NCBI GenBank assembly: GCA_964627035.1
Contig: CAZVKN010000002.1
Coordinates: 62,001-126,000 of the forward strand
Length of the DNA: 64,000 nucleotides
Direction of reading: 5' to 3'
From: CAZVKN01 sp964627035
GTDB taxonomy: Bacteria; Electryoneota; AABM5-125-24; Hatepunaeales; Hatepunaeaceae
Below are positions 43,563 through 52,789 of the stretch, one piece after another. Below the pieces are notes generated by a model. That model searched no databases and was not told the DNA's origin. It was given only the letters and a program-made list of their open reading frames with translations. Numbering within the stretch: the first letter of the stretch is position 1; every line of letters begins with the position of its first letter. Both the position numbers and the translations under genes were made by a program.

Positions 43563-43811
43563 ATGGATAGCATCAACTACATAGATCGAATAACCTTCGA
43601 TCCAAAAATCATGGTAGGTAAGCCTGTTATCAAAGGGACTCGGTTAACAGTTCCTTATATTCTCGGCTTGCTTGTGAGTGGGGCAACTTTCGATGAGATT
43701 CTTGACGAATATGACGGGCTGGAGCACGAGGATATACTTGCCTGTATATGGTTCGGAAAGGAAACACTGGAAAACACAGTTTTTCAACCACTTGAAACTA
43801 AATTTGCTTGA
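43563..43811 (+). CDS. DUF433 antitoxin-like protein
   Basis: An 82-residue protein of the DUF433 family with the characteristic ITFDPKIMVGKPVIKGTRLT and YILGLLVSGATFDEILDEYD, a small helix-turn-helix domain. Such genes are regularly paired with DUF5615 PIN-like genes and are regarded as the antitoxin. The next gene starts within the stop codon overlap (ATGA-type, 43808-43811), so the pair is translationally coupled. Neutralisation and self-repression are inferred from the family. Confidence 0.88.
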   Translation: MDSINYIDRITFDPKIMVGKPVIKGTRLTVPYILGLLVSGATFDEILDEYDGLEHEDILACIWFGKETLENTVFQPLETKFA

Positions 43812-44170
43812 TGCAATTTTTAGTGGATGAGTGTACTGGACCTGCTGTAGCAAATTGGTTGCATAACAATGGGTATCATGTGTTTTCAGTATTTGATGAA
43901 GCAAAAGGAATGAGTGATATTGAAATCATTCATAAAGCCGCAACGGAGGTGTATATCTTGATCACGAATGACAAAGATTTTGGTGAATTAGTATTTCGTC
44001 AAGGAAAGGCACATTGTGGTGTGATATTACTCAGATTAAGGGATGAACGTTCCGCTAATAAAATTAACGTAATCAACAAAGTACTAAACAATTTTTCTGA
44101 GTCTCTTAGTGGGCTCTTTGTAGTTGCAACGGAAGATTTGATTAGAATTGCCCAGCAACGAAATCTTTAG
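43808..44170 (+). CDS. DUF5615 PIN-like toxin
   Basis: A 120-residue protein with the Mut7-C/PIN-like fold of DUF5615: QFLVDECTGPAVANWL at the start (Asp of the active site), LITNDKDFGELVFRQGKAHC in the middle with the second acidic group, and VILLRLRDERSANK. These proteins are predicted RNases and act as toxins of a type II system with DUF433. The start overlaps the DUF433 stop. Activity is not shown by sequence alone, but both acidic motifs are intact. Confidence 0.87.
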   Translation: MMQFLVDECTGPAVANWLHNNGYHVFSVFDEAKGMSDIEIIHKAATEVYILITNDKDFGELVFRQGKAHCGVILLRLRDERSANKINVINKVLNNFSESLSGLFVVATEDLIRIAQQRNL

Positions 44171-44211
44171 TATTAATTACATCTTATCTAAACATAGTTA
44201 CAGGAATATCA

Positions 44212-45759
44212 ATGCTACCAAAATTTACTAATGAGCCGTTTACCGATTTCACATTGCCGGAAAATAAAACGGCGATGGAATCGGCAATTGAAAAAGTCCG
44301 CTCAGAATTAGGACAAAAATACCCGATCATAATCAATGGTGAACGTATCTATCGCGATGATACGTTCAAATCATTCGCATCTTTTGACAGTGATTTGCTG
44401 GTCGGAGAGTTCACTAAAGGTGTCAAAGAGGATGCGCTGAACGCTGTCGAATCCGCTAATGAGAACTTTGACAGTTGGCGCAAAGTTGATCCGTTTGCAC
44501 GGGCGCGGATACTGTTACGTGCGGCGCACATCATCAGACGGCGCAAGTTTGAGTTTGCAGCGTGGCAGGTGTTTGAAGTCTCCAAAAGTTGGGCTGAGGC
44601 GGACGGTGATGTCGCTGAGCTGATTGACTTTTTGGAGTTTTATGCTCGCGAGATGATGCGTATTTCACAACCGCAACCAGTAGTATCATATACAGGTGAA
44701 GAGAATAACCTCTCATACATTCCGCTCGGTGTATGTGTTGTCATCCCACCGTGGAACTTCCCAGGTGCAATCATGGCAGGGATGACTTCCGCTGCATTCG
44801 TTGCGGGTAATACTGTTGTCCTGAAACCGGCATCAACCGCACCGACAATCGCATATAAGTTCTATGAAGTGCTTGAGGAAGCTGGTTTGCCTAATGGTGT
44901 AGTCAATTTCTTACCGGGACCGGGTGGTGCTATCGGTGATACAATTGTAGATCATCCTAAGACCCGCTTAATCGCATTTACCGGATCAATGGAAATCGGT
45001 CTGCGTATCGCTGAACGATCCGCTAAGGTCAACGAAGGTCAAATCTGGATGAAACGTAACATCCTTGAGATGGGTGGTAAAGATTTCATCCTCGTTGATG
45101 AGACCGCCGATTTGGAGGAAGCCGCTGCTGGAATCGTTGCAGCAGCTTATGGATTCCAGGGACAAAAATGCTCTGCATGTAGTCGTGCGATTGTGCATCA
45201 GGATGTGTATGACGAACTGTTGGACAAGGTCGTAGAGAAAGCCAAAAAGATCACAGTCGGCACTACAGATAAACAAGAAAACTTCATGGGTGCGGTCATT
45301 GACGAGAGCGCATACAAAAGCATCTTAAATTATATTGAAATCGGTAAACAGGAAGGTCGTCTTGTGCTCGGTGGCAATCCAGCAGGTGAAGGCGGATGGT
45401 TCATAGAACCGACTATCATCGCTGACGTAAAAGGTGATGACCGGATCGCTCAAGAGGAAATTTTCGGACCTGTATTGGCGTTCATCAAGTGCGAAGATTT
45501 TGAAGATGGGGTTAAAATCGCTAACTCAACCATATTCGGGTTGACAGGAGCACTGTTCAGCAATATCCGCGAACGTCTCGAAATCGGACGGCGTGAGCTT
45601 CATTGTGGCAACCTTTATCTGAACCGCAAATGCACAGGAGCACTCGTAGGTGTTCAACCCTTTGGTGGATTCAACATGTCCGGCACAGACTCCAAAGCCG
45701 GAGGAAGGGACTATCTGTTGTTGTTTACACAGGGTAAGTCGGTTACAGAGAAGTTTTAA
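44212..45759 (+). CDS. L-glutamate gamma-semialdehyde (1-pyrroline-5-carboxylate) dehydrogenase
   Basis: A 515-residue aldehyde dehydrogenase of the RocA/PutA-C group, which oxidises glutamate semialdehyde to glutamate with NAD in proline or arginine breakdown. It opens with FTNEPFTDFTLPENKTAMES, typical of RocA. Catalytic residues are Glu in LEMGGKDFILVDE and Cys in GFQGQKCSACSRAIV; the NAD-binding motif is FTGSMEIGLRIAE. Length and spacing match the family. No proline dehydrogenase is next to it, so proline use would need a gene elsewhere. L-type repeats follow it. Confidence 0.93.
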   Translation: MLPKFTNEPFTDFTLPENKTAMESAIEKVRSELGQKYPIIINGERIYRDDTFKSFASFDSDLLVGEFTKGVKEDALNAVESANENFDSWRKVDPFARARILLRAAHIIRRRKFEFAAWQVFEVSKSWAEADGDVAELIDFLEFYAREMMRISQPQPVVSYTGEENNLSYIPLGVCVVIPPWNFPGAIMAGMTSAAFVAGNTVVLKPASTAPTIAYKFYEVLEEAGLPNGVVNFLPGPGGAIGDTIVDHPKTRLIAFTGSMEIGLRIAERSAKVNEGQIWMKRNILEMGGKDFILVDETADLEEAAAGIVAAAYGFQGQKCSACSRAIVHQDVYDELLDKVVEKAKKITVGTTDKQENFMGAVIDESAYKSILNYIEIGKQEGRLVLGGNPAGEGGWFIEPTIIADVKGDDRIAQEEIFGPVLAFIKCEDFEDGVKIANSTIFGLTGALFSNIRERLEIGRRELHCGNLYLNRKCTGALVGVQPFGGFNMSGTDSKAGGRDYLLLFTQGKSVTEKF

Positions 45760-45767
45760 GAATAATC

Positions 45768-45845
45768 TCACGCAAAGACGCCAAGTCGCAAAGAAGAGAA
45801 GAGTTTTTATATCTTTTGTGTCTTGCGTCTTTGTGTGAGGGAATA
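45768..45845. repeat. Family L repeat, left flank of the GxxExxY gene
   Basis: CTCACGCAAAGACGCCAAGT with CGCAAAG (45768-45794), a spacer of about 25 bases, then TGTCTTGCGTCTTTGTGTGA (45820-45839), an inverted pair. Confidence 0.8.
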
Positions 45846-45849
45846 AAAT

Positions 45850-46230
45850 ATGACAGAGAATGAGATTGCCAAGCAGGTTGTTGATGCAGCGTATAAGATT
45901 CATACTACTCTGGGTCCGGGGCTGTTCGAAACTGTTTATGAAGTGATCTTGGCTTATGAATTGAAGAAACGTGGGTTAATGGTTGTTCAACAACAAGCAA
46001 TTCCCATAGTTTATGAAGAAGTACGTTTTGAAGAAGGTTATCGAGCAGATTTGATTGTTGAGGATAAGATTATAGTAGAGCTCAAGTCAATTGAAGCCGT
46101 GTCAAAAATTCATAAGAAACAGCTACTAACATACCTAAAGTTAGCTGATAAGCGTCTTGGTTTACTAATCAACTTCGGTGCTCTATTGATTAAAGATGGC
46201 ATATCAAGAGTAGTCAACAAACTAAAATAA
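45850..46230 (+). CDS. GxxExxY protein, PD-(D/E)XK-like nuclease
   Basis: A 126-residue protein of the GxxExxY family (PDDEXK_3). The name motif is GLFETVY, and the nuclease core is GYRADLIVEDKIIVELKSIE (Asp, then Glu-x-Lys), followed by HKKQLLTYLKLADKRLGLLI. These are putative nucleases of unknown role, often found in multiple copies in FCB and other environmental bacteria. The gene lies between two inverted copies of an L repeat (45768-45845 and 46240-46277), only a few bases from each, which hints at a mobile unit. The ATG 45850 follows the repeat directly. Confidence 0.88.
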   Translation: MTENEIAKQVVDAAYKIHTTLGPGLFETVYEVILAYELKKRGLMVVQQQAIPIVYEEVRFEEGYRADLIVEDKIIVELKSIEAVSKIHKKQLLTYLKLADKRLGLLINFGALLIKDGISRVVNKLK

Positions 46231-46239
46231 ATACAATAC

Positions 46240-46277
46240 ATAATTCTTCTTTGCGACTTAGCGTCTTTGCGTGAGAC
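46240..46277. repeat. Family L repeat, right flank of the GxxExxY gene
   Basis: TTCTTCTTTGCGACTTAGCG and TCTTTGCGTGAG are the reverse complement of the opening arm at 45768-45794. The aminotransferase starts seven bases later. Confidence 0.8.
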
Positions 46278-46283
46278 CAAAAT

Positions 46284-47456
46284 ATGCTAAAACCATCCAA
46301 ATTTCCGAGAGAGAAACGACCACCTACAATCTTCAACCAGATCGGTGGTGAAGTTCAGAAGCGTACCGAACAAGGTCAAGCTATCCAAGCCTTGCACATC
46401 GGTGATACATATATCCCGTTGCCAACTCAGTTAACCGATCCTATTCCCGATGAGGAGAGTTTGTTCGGATCCATGCTGAATCGCTATGGTGATACGATGG
46501 GGGAGCCTCCTCTTCGACGAATTCTGCTTGAAAAGGTGCGAAATCGAAACAAACTTCCTGCCGATGGGATTGATTGTGTACAGATCAGTAACGGTGCTAC
46601 AGGAGCGTTGTCTTCCGGTTTTTCACGGATTGTAGGAGCGGGATCCGAGATATTAACTCTGAGTCCGTATTGGACAATTCTGCGGATTGTGGCTGATCAT
46701 ACTAATATTAAATTGGTTGAGGTTCCATTCTTCGATCTTATGTTGGAGGATAGATTTGATCCGATCAAACAGATGGAGAAGTATCTTTCACACAAGACTG
46801 CTGCAATATACCTGAACACTCCATCTAATCCAACCGGAATGTTGTTGAATCGTGCGATGTTAGAGCAGATTGCCAAATTTGCCAAAGATAACGATTTATG
46901 GCTGTTTGCCGATGAGGCTTATGAGGATTTTATTTGGAACAGTGAGGAGCATGTCAGCATAGGTTCATTGCCGGAGATGTTTGAACGAACGATTACTGTC
47001 TATACATTTTCAAAATGTTTCGGAGCATCCGGTTTGCGGGTTGGATATGCGGTTGGTGCTTCTCCAGTGATTGCTGAGTTGAATCGAGGTGTTGTCGGAG
47101 GATATTATGAGGTTGGTCGTTACGATCAACTTATGGCATGGCGCGGAATGGTGCGGTTTGACGAGGCGGTCAAGCCTTTGCATGACAGCTATATTCAGAC
47201 TTGGCAATGGATGAAAGAAAATCTGACTTTAGAGGTTCTTCCATCAGTTGGCGGATTCTACTTTTTTGTTAAATTGCCTGATAAATGGAGATCTATGTCA
47301 TCCGAAGAGAAAGTTAAAGGATGGTTGGATAGCGGAATCGTGATGTCACCAGGCAGCAGCTTTGGTGATGTGTATGGTGATTGGGCGAGAATCTGCTTTA
47401 CCGTCGTATCACCTGATGAGATGAAAGAAGCAGTTGTAAAACTGAACAGCTTGTAA
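46284..47456 (+). CDS. PLP-dependent class I/II aminotransferase
   Basis: A 390-residue enzyme of the aspartate-aminotransferase fold. Landmarks: SNGATGALSSGFSRIVG (phosphate-binding loop), LNTPSNPTGMLLNRAM, the PLP-ring Asp and Tyr in WLFADEAYEDFIW, the PLP lysine in VYTFSKCFGASGLRVGYAVG and the substrate-binding Arg in DWARICFTVV near the C-terminus. The amino acid substrate cannot be told from the sequence. Its leader is an L-type repeat; no operon partner is apparent. Confidence 0.9.
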   Translation: MLKPSKFPREKRPPTIFNQIGGEVQKRTEQGQAIQALHIGDTYIPLPTQLTDPIPDEESLFGSMLNRYGDTMGEPPLRRILLEKVRNRNKLPADGIDCVQISNGATGALSSGFSRIVGAGSEILTLSPYWTILRIVADHTNIKLVEVPFFDLMLEDRFDPIKQMEKYLSHKTAAIYLNTPSNPTGMLLNRAMLEQIAKFAKDNDLWLFADEAYEDFIWNSEEHVSIGSLPEMFERTITVYTFSKCFGASGLRVGYAVGASPVIAELNRGVVGGYYEVGRYDQLMAWRGMVRFDEAVKPLHDSYIQTWQWMKENLTLEVLPSVGGFYFFVKLPDKWRSMSSEEKVKGWLDSGIVMSPGSSFGDVYGDWARICFTVVSPDEMKEAVVKLNSL

Positions 47457-47557
47457 GTGTACTGACCCTCCTGCACAGCACAACTCACACACTTTTCCAG
47501 TAATCCTAAGGGTCGTGGAAGTAATTCATGATCCGCTAATGATAGTGTTGACAAAGT

Positions 47558-47628
47558 AGTGATTTTGTAGTTGTGGTTGTCACAACCACGACGTCGGGCT
47601 TGTCACAAGCCCGACTACAAAGTTAATG
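47558..47628. repeat. Family J double hairpin
   Basis: GTAGTTGTGGTTGTCACAAC with CACGAC and then GTCGGGCTTGTCACAAGCCC with GACTAC, two hairpins whose outer ends GTAGT and ACTAC are complementary. Confidence 0.8.
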
Positions 47629-47650
47629 CCCTCCAATTAAGTGAATCATA

Positions 47651-48427
47651 TTGAACTCAATTCAAAATAGTGTGCCCGATGAATTCTGGGAAAAGTTTAC
47701 CCCGTCCGACAGGTCAATACTGTTTTTGGATTATGATGGAACGCTGGCACCGTTTCGGGTTGAACGAGACGAAGCTGTGCCGTACGACGGAGTGTGTGAT
47801 TTATTGGATGGCATTGCTGCTGCCGGATCCAGATTGGTCATAGTCAGTGGAAGGGAGATCGAGGACGTTCGGAAACTGCTGAATGTTCATAATATTGAAG
47901 TTTGGGGATCGCACGGTCTCAAAAGAAGAATATCCGATGGAACTGTTAAAAAGTACCCTTTATCAGGTGAGACTGTAGAACAACTTGACAGTGCATCCGA
48001 CTGGATACTAAGCAATTTCCCTGCTGAGCGGTGTGAAATCAAATATGGATGCGTTGCATTTCATTGGCGGGGAATGGATCGAAGTATGATGGAGATAACT
48101 CAAAGGCAGATTGTTCAGATGTGGCTGAAGCTTGTCACTCAAGAATTAAAGCTGCACGATTTTGATGGTGGAGTGGAACTTCGGGCAAACGGACGGAATA
48201 AAGGGGATGTCGTGAATATCGTTCTAAGCGAAGAATCTGACATTGTGATGACAGCATATCTCGGGGATGACTTGACAGATGAAGATGCTTTTATGGCGAT
48301 TAAAGAGCATGGATTGGGCGTTTTGGTTAGATCGGAGTTTAGGGAAACGGAAGCCTCAATCTGGTTAAAACCACCTGAACAATTGTTGGAATTCTTACAA
48401 AAATGGAGAACCGTCTGCGGAGAATAG
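47651..48427 (+). CDS. otsB: Trehalose-6-phosphate phosphatase
   Basis: A 258-residue HAD enzyme that dephosphorylates trehalose 6-phosphate. The nucleophile motif is LFLDYDGTLAPFRVE (Asp-x-Asp-Gly-Thr), motif II is LVIVSGREIEDV, then WGSHGLKRR (the trehalose-phosphatase specific G-x-H-G) and motif IV YLGDDLTDEDAFMAI. Translation is taken from TTG 47651, which has no good alternative. The otsA start lies one base after its stop, so they form an operon making trehalose, a stress protectant. Confidence 0.93.
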   Translation: MNSIQNSVPDEFWEKFTPSDRSILFLDYDGTLAPFRVERDEAVPYDGVCDLLDGIAAAGSRLVIVSGREIEDVRKLLNVHNIEVWGSHGLKRRISDGTVKKYPLSGETVEQLDSASDWILSNFPAERCEIKYGCVAFHWRGMDRSMMEITQRQIVQMWLKLVTQELKLHDFDGGVELRANGRNKGDVVNIVLSEESDIVMTAYLGDDLTDEDAFMAIKEHGLGVLVRSEFRETEASIWLKPPEQLLEFLQKWRTVCGE

Positions 48428-48428
48428 A

Positions 48429-49922
48429 ATGTCTGATCATACAAAGACTCACATTATTGCGGTGTCCAACCGGCTGCCGATAAGATTAGAACGTGACGGG
48501 TTTGAGTGGGCTGTATATCCGGGTTCCGGTGGGCTGGTTTCTGCGTTAGTACCAGCACTCAGAAATCGAGGAGGTTCATGGATTGGCTGGCATGGTACCA
48601 CTGACAATGAAGATTGGGTAGAAGTATTTCATCAGGCTTCCTTAAAAGTAGGGCTTGAGCTGTTTCCGGTTTCACTCACTAAAGATGAAGTAGAAGGATT
48701 CTATAACGGATTCTCAAACCAAATCATATGGCCCCTGTTTCACGACCTCTCTTCCTTATGTAATTTTGATCCACAATTTTGGCAGTATTATCTTGAAGTC
48801 AATGACAAATTCGCAGAAGTGATCGTAGCCAAGAGCGGTGAGCAAGATTTTATCTGGGTTCATGATTATCATCTGTTAAACGTGGGACAGATGCTCCGAA
48901 CGAAGAATGTTCATCGTAGAGCAGGATTCTTTCTGCACATTCCGTTTCCTGCGATGGAGATTTTTGTGAGGTTGCCTTGGAGAGCACAGTTACTGCAAGC
49001 ACTCCTTGAATATGATCTTATCGGTTTTCAATCCATCCGAGACAGGCGACACTTTTTGAGGTGTCTTTTCCACTTGATACCGAATATCAAGATCAAAGGG
49101 CGAGGAGCAGTGGTTACTGTCGTGTTAGGCGATAGAGAAGTGCGGATCGGTACATTTCCGATAAGCATAGATTCTAACATCATCGCAAGGCGCGCAAACA
49201 GTGAAAATGTTAATCTACGAACGGATTGGATTCGCTCTACTATGAGTCGTTCGAAGGTTATACTCGGAATTGACAGACTCGATTATACGAAAGGGATAAT
49301 CCACCGACTTAAAGGATTCCGATTAGCGTTGGAGAAGTATCCGGATCTTCTCCACAAGGTAACATACGTTCAGATTGTTATACCGAGCCGGGCAGAGCTA
49401 CCGCAGTACAAGTCATTGAAATCAGAGATCGAGAGATTGGTCAGTGAAATTAACGGACAATTTACGGACTCAGGTTGGGTGCCGGTACATTATATCTACC
49501 GTTCGCTTGATCCGGACGATCTACTTGCACATTATAGGGTTGCAGACATCGGGCTGGTTACACCTCTTATTGACGGGATGAATCTGGTTGCAAAAGAATA
49601 TTGTGCTTGTAAAATTGATAATGACGGGGTGCTTATACTAAGCGAGTTCGCAGGTGCAGCAGTTCAACTTCAAAGAGGTGCATTGCTGATTAATCCGTAT
49701 GACATTGAGGCAATTGCAGACGCCATCAATACTGCATTTCACATGCCCGTTGAAGAGAAGCAGCGTAGGATGAGGTGGATGCGGGGTAATGTGCGCCGAT
49801 ACGATATATTCAGATGGGTTGATTCTTTTATACATGCAGCACTGGATAAAAATCTCGGTGACTTTCCTCCACTAAGCGAGTATGTCCCTGAGGTTAGTAT
49901 TGAGACTTACGGAGAGGCTTGA
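48429..49922 (+). CDS. otsA: Trehalose-6-phosphate synthase
   Basis: A 497-residue GT20 glycosyltransferase that joins UDP- or another nucleotide-glucose to glucose 6-phosphate. Visible landmarks: SNRLPIRL at the N-terminus, PGSGGLVSALVPAL, QDFIWVHDYHLLNVGQML, GFFLHIPFPAMEIF, ILGIDRLDYTKGIIHRLKGF and GLVTPLIDGMNLVAKEYCAC. All catalytic Arg, Lys, Asp and Glu positions around these motifs are present. It is directly downstream of otsB. Confidence 0.96.
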   Translation: MSDHTKTHIIAVSNRLPIRLERDGFEWAVYPGSGGLVSALVPALRNRGGSWIGWHGTTDNEDWVEVFHQASLKVGLELFPVSLTKDEVEGFYNGFSNQIIWPLFHDLSSLCNFDPQFWQYYLEVNDKFAEVIVAKSGEQDFIWVHDYHLLNVGQMLRTKNVHRRAGFFLHIPFPAMEIFVRLPWRAQLLQALLEYDLIGFQSIRDRRHFLRCLFHLIPNIKIKGRGAVVTVVLGDREVRIGTFPISIDSNIIARRANSENVNLRTDWIRSTMSRSKVILGIDRLDYTKGIIHRLKGFRLALEKYPDLLHKVTYVQIVIPSRAELPQYKSLKSEIERLVSEINGQFTDSGWVPVHYIYRSLDPDDLLAHYRVADIGLVTPLIDGMNLVAKEYCACKIDNDGVLILSEFAGAAVQLQRGALLINPYDIEAIADAINTAFHMPVEEKQRRMRWMRGNVRRYDIFRWVDSFIHAALDKNLGDFPPLSEYVPEVSIETYGEA

Positions 49923-50009
49923 CATAGTCTGAATTCTGCTGTATCTTAGTACAGTTCATTGCACTCCTTGCGTCCGGTTGTAACTATCTAAAGTGTTGAT
50001 AGATGCTGA

Positions 50010-50066
50010 TCTTGTAGTCGTGGTCATCTCAACCACAACATCAGGCAGACAAGCCTGATTACAGAC
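50010..50066. repeat. Family J double hairpin upstream of the riboswitch
   Basis: TGTAGTCGTGGTCATCTCAA with CCAC, then ATCAGGCAGACAAGCCTGAT with TACAG. It ends about 20 bases before the TPP aptamer. Confidence 0.75.
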
Positions 50067-50088
50067 TAAGCTCGCAACCGGTTATGAC

Positions 50089-50206
50089 GCAAACAGGCAC
50101 AGGGGTGGCTGCCCCGGGTCGTTAATCTCGCATGATTTCTGACAAACCGGGAGCCTGAGAACACACCCTAATAACCTGATCTGGGTAATGCCAGCGTAGG
50201 GATTGC
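50089..50206 (+). promoter_or_regulatory. TPP (thiamine pyrophosphate) riboswitch aptamer
   Basis: The conserved THI-box elements appear in order: AGGGGTG (50101-50107) pairing with CACCC (50164-50168), CTGAGA (50154-50159), ACCTGATCTGGGTAATGCCA (50174-50193) and GCGTAGGGA (50194-50202). GCAA at 50089 and TTGC at 50203 close the P1 stem. When TPP binds, the following terminator should form and switch off the TonB receptor gene. Confidence 0.97.
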
Positions 50207-50211
50207 ACCAT

Positions 50212-50249
50212 AACCGCTCTCCTAAATGTTGGAGATGCGGTTTTTTTTT
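50212..50249 (+). terminator. Riboswitch expression-platform terminator
   Basis: AACCGC plus CTCC pair with GGAG plus GCGGTT, followed by nine T residues (50241-50249). It stands six bases after the TPP aptamer and 17 bases ahead of the receptor start, so control is by transcription attenuation. Confidence 0.9.
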
Positions 50250-50266
50250 ATACCGGAGGTAAAATA

Positions 50267-52786
50267 ATGCAGAACCTTTCCAATCATACTCAAAACAGCA
50301 TATTGCTCCTTGTGCTTATCCTGCTTTCAACAGGTGTGCTGTACGGTGCAACTGTCACCGGTCAAATCGTTGATGCTATAACAGGAAATCCCATTGCAGA
50401 TGTAAATGTCATCGTTTATGGAACATCTCAAGGCACATCTACCGATCTTGCAGGAGGATTCCACCTCAAAGTTGATGCTATACCTGTAAATGTTTCAATC
50501 AGCCATGTCAGTTATCAATCAGTTGATGTCAACTTATCGGATCAATCGGCTGATATTAAGCTGAGTCCGATTCCCGTCCGTCGTTCAGAGGTCGTTGTCA
50601 GCACCGGTCGTGCAGTCGGGAATGAATCGAGGTCCGTGTCAAATCTTGACCGCAAACTTGTCGAATTGTCGTATGGCGCTCAGGATGTGCCGTTGGTCGC
50701 AGCTCAGACACCGAGCGCTACCGCATTCAGTTGGAGCGGATCCAGTGTTGGCGCAGCTACGATGAAGATTAGAGGATTCGATCAGACTCGCTTGGGGATC
50801 AGTGTTAACGGTATTCCGATCAATGACCCGGAAGATCACGACGTGTATTGGCAGGATACTCCTGATTTCTTGTCCAACACTTATGATCTTCAGGTTGAAC
50901 GTGGAGTTTCCAGTTTCATGTCCGGCAGTGCCGGAATTGGTGGGGGATTGAACCTTGCTACGAGCGATGCAGTTTCCAATCGAGAACTTTCAATTACCTA
51001 CCAGGGTGGTAAATTCAACACCCACCGTAGGACTTTTGCTTATCAGTCGGGTTTGATTGACTCGGAATCTAATGATAACAGCTACAACTTCACCGGACGT
51101 TTCAGTCATGTATCAACAGACGGCTATCGCGATCATACAGCGGCTGATATGTGGAGCTATTTTCTTGGTGCAACGAGCTACAGCCCAAACATGATCACCC
51201 GCTTACAGGTTTACGGCGGCCAGGAAGAAATGGATGCGTACTGGTGGGGGATTGATAAAAACACACTTGAAAAAAATCGTAAAGCAAACTATTCCGCGTG
51301 GAACAAAGAGTATCATGAAGAATTCTTCTGGGACGCATCAGTTGATTACGACGACGAGCGTGATTCTTTCCAGCAACCGCATTATGTTCTCCACAATCAA
51401 TGGAAAATCAGTGATAATGTCATGCTGAATGAGTCACTCTTCCTAATCGAAGGTAACGGTTTTTATGAGGAATACAAACCGAACCGTAAGTTTGCTGAAT
51501 ACAACTTTACTCCTTTTGATCGCATCTATGATGAAGATGGTGACGGTATCCTTGACACGGTTGAAGTTAATCGTACTGATCTGATTCGTATGAAAACCGT
51601 TGATAAAGACCACTTTGGTTGGTTGCCGAGATTGAACTGGAAAATTAATTCGGCTATTGATCTCAACACGGGGCTTGAGTTGCGATTTTATCGTAGCAAA
51701 CATTACGGTCGGGTGATTTGGGCACGTGAACTACCGGAAGCTGTATCACCTGGACACGAGTGGTATCGTTGGACGGGTGATAAGGATTATCATGGTGGTT
51801 ATGTTAACCTGGATTACCGATTCAATCCGAAACTGAAGCTGAACGGGGGACTCCAAATCAGACAGATCAGCTATAAAGTTGATCAGGAGTTAATGGGTGC
51901 ATTCCCCGGTTACGAGTACGAACTTGACTGGACATTTGTAAATCCACGTATCGGTGCGACCTATCAGTTCGATGCTAATACAAACTTGTACGCATCACTG
52001 GCTATGGCTGGTCGCGAACCGATAGACAGTCAGATTTACGATGCCGACAATCCTGAAGACATTCCAAAACTTGTAAAGTATGATCAGGAAGAGATCAATC
52101 CGGAGAGGATGCTGGATTTAGAAATTGGTGGTAGTCACAATTACGGCAATCTGATAGTTGGAACCAATCTGTATGTTATGTTGTTCAACGATGAGATAGT
52201 GACTACCGGATTCAGCAGCGATCTTGATGAAGAGATCCACGACAATGCACCGACATCTCGTCACATCGGGATTGAAATAGAGGGGAGCTGGGTTACAGGT
52301 GTAAGAGGGTTAACATTTGACGGTAACATCAGTTACGGGCAGGCGACTTTAGGTAATTACGAAATTGAGCATGTTGCAGGATTAGATGAAAACTGGAACC
52401 CGATCATCAAAACGGTTAACTTAAGCGGCAATCAGATAGGAGGATTTCCAAACCTGATCGGAAATATGCGAGCTACGTATAAGGTTGGAATGTTGACCTC
52501 ATCGCTGCACATCCAGCATGTCGGCAAGCAGTACATGGATAATCGTGAAGATAAAGATGCTTCGTTAGACGCTTACACCACGTTGGACGGCGTTATTCGG
52601 ATGCAACTGCAAAATAAACGACTGTTTAACATGCGTTTTAACGGTTTAGACCTTGAATTGCGTGGTATGAATTTGTTAGATTCCGAATATGAGCCGCACG
52701 GAGTCGTGGATGTGGAGTATGGCACTCCATACTATGTCCCCGCCGCCGGAAGGAGCTATCTCGCTGGAGTGACATTCAGGTTGTAG
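50267..52786 (+). CDS. TonB-dependent outer-membrane receptor, probable thiamine-compound importer
   Basis: An 839-residue outer-membrane protein: signal peptide (LLVLILLSTGVLYGATV), a carboxypeptidase-like beta domain (residues 28-105, GQIVDAITGNPIADVNVIVY), a plug domain with MKIRGFDQTRLGISVNGIPI near residue 165 and a 22-strand barrel ending in SYLAGVTFRL with the terminal aromatic-x-Leu pattern. A strong GGAGGT site precedes ATG 50267. The TPP riboswitch and terminator just upstream imply that it imports thiamine or a precursor when TPP is low. TonB, ExbB and ExbD are not in the window. The metalloprotease gene follows after 3 bases. Confidence 0.92.
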   Translation: MQNLSNHTQNSILLLVLILLSTGVLYGATVTGQIVDAITGNPIADVNVIVYGTSQGTSTDLAGGFHLKVDAIPVNVSISHVSYQSVDVNLSDQSADIKLSPIPVRRSEVVVSTGRAVGNESRSVSNLDRKLVELSYGAQDVPLVAAQTPSATAFSWSGSSVGAATMKIRGFDQTRLGISVNGIPINDPEDHDVYWQDTPDFLSNTYDLQVERGVSSFMSGSAGIGGGLNLATSDAVSNRELSITYQGGKFNTHRRTFAYQSGLIDSESNDNSYNFTGRFSHVSTDGYRDHTAADMWSYFLGATSYSPNMITRLQVYGGQEEMDAYWWGIDKNTLEKNRKANYSAWNKEYHEEFFWDASVDYDDERDSFQQPHYVLHNQWKISDNVMLNESLFLIEGNGFYEEYKPNRKFAEYNFTPFDRIYDEDGDGILDTVEVNRTDLIRMKTVDKDHFGWLPRLNWKINSAIDLNTGLELRFYRSKHYGRVIWARELPEAVSPGHEWYRWTGDKDYHGGYVNLDYRFNPKLKLNGGLQIRQISYKVDQELMGAFPGYEYELDWTFVNPRIGATYQFDANTNLYASLAMAGREPIDSQIYDADNPEDIPKLVKYDQEEINPERMLDLEIGGSHNYGNLIVGTNLYVMLFNDEIVTTGFSSDLDEEIHDNAPTSRHIGIEIEGSWVTGVRGLTFDGNISYGQATLGNYEIEHVAGLDENWNPIIKTVNLSGNQIGGFPNLIGNMRATYKVGMLTSSLHIQHVGKQYMDNREDKDASLDAYTTLDGVIRMQLQNKRLFNMRFNGLDLELRGMNLLDSEYEPHGVVDVEYGTPYYVPAAGRSYLAGVTFRL

Positions 52787-52789
52787 GGA

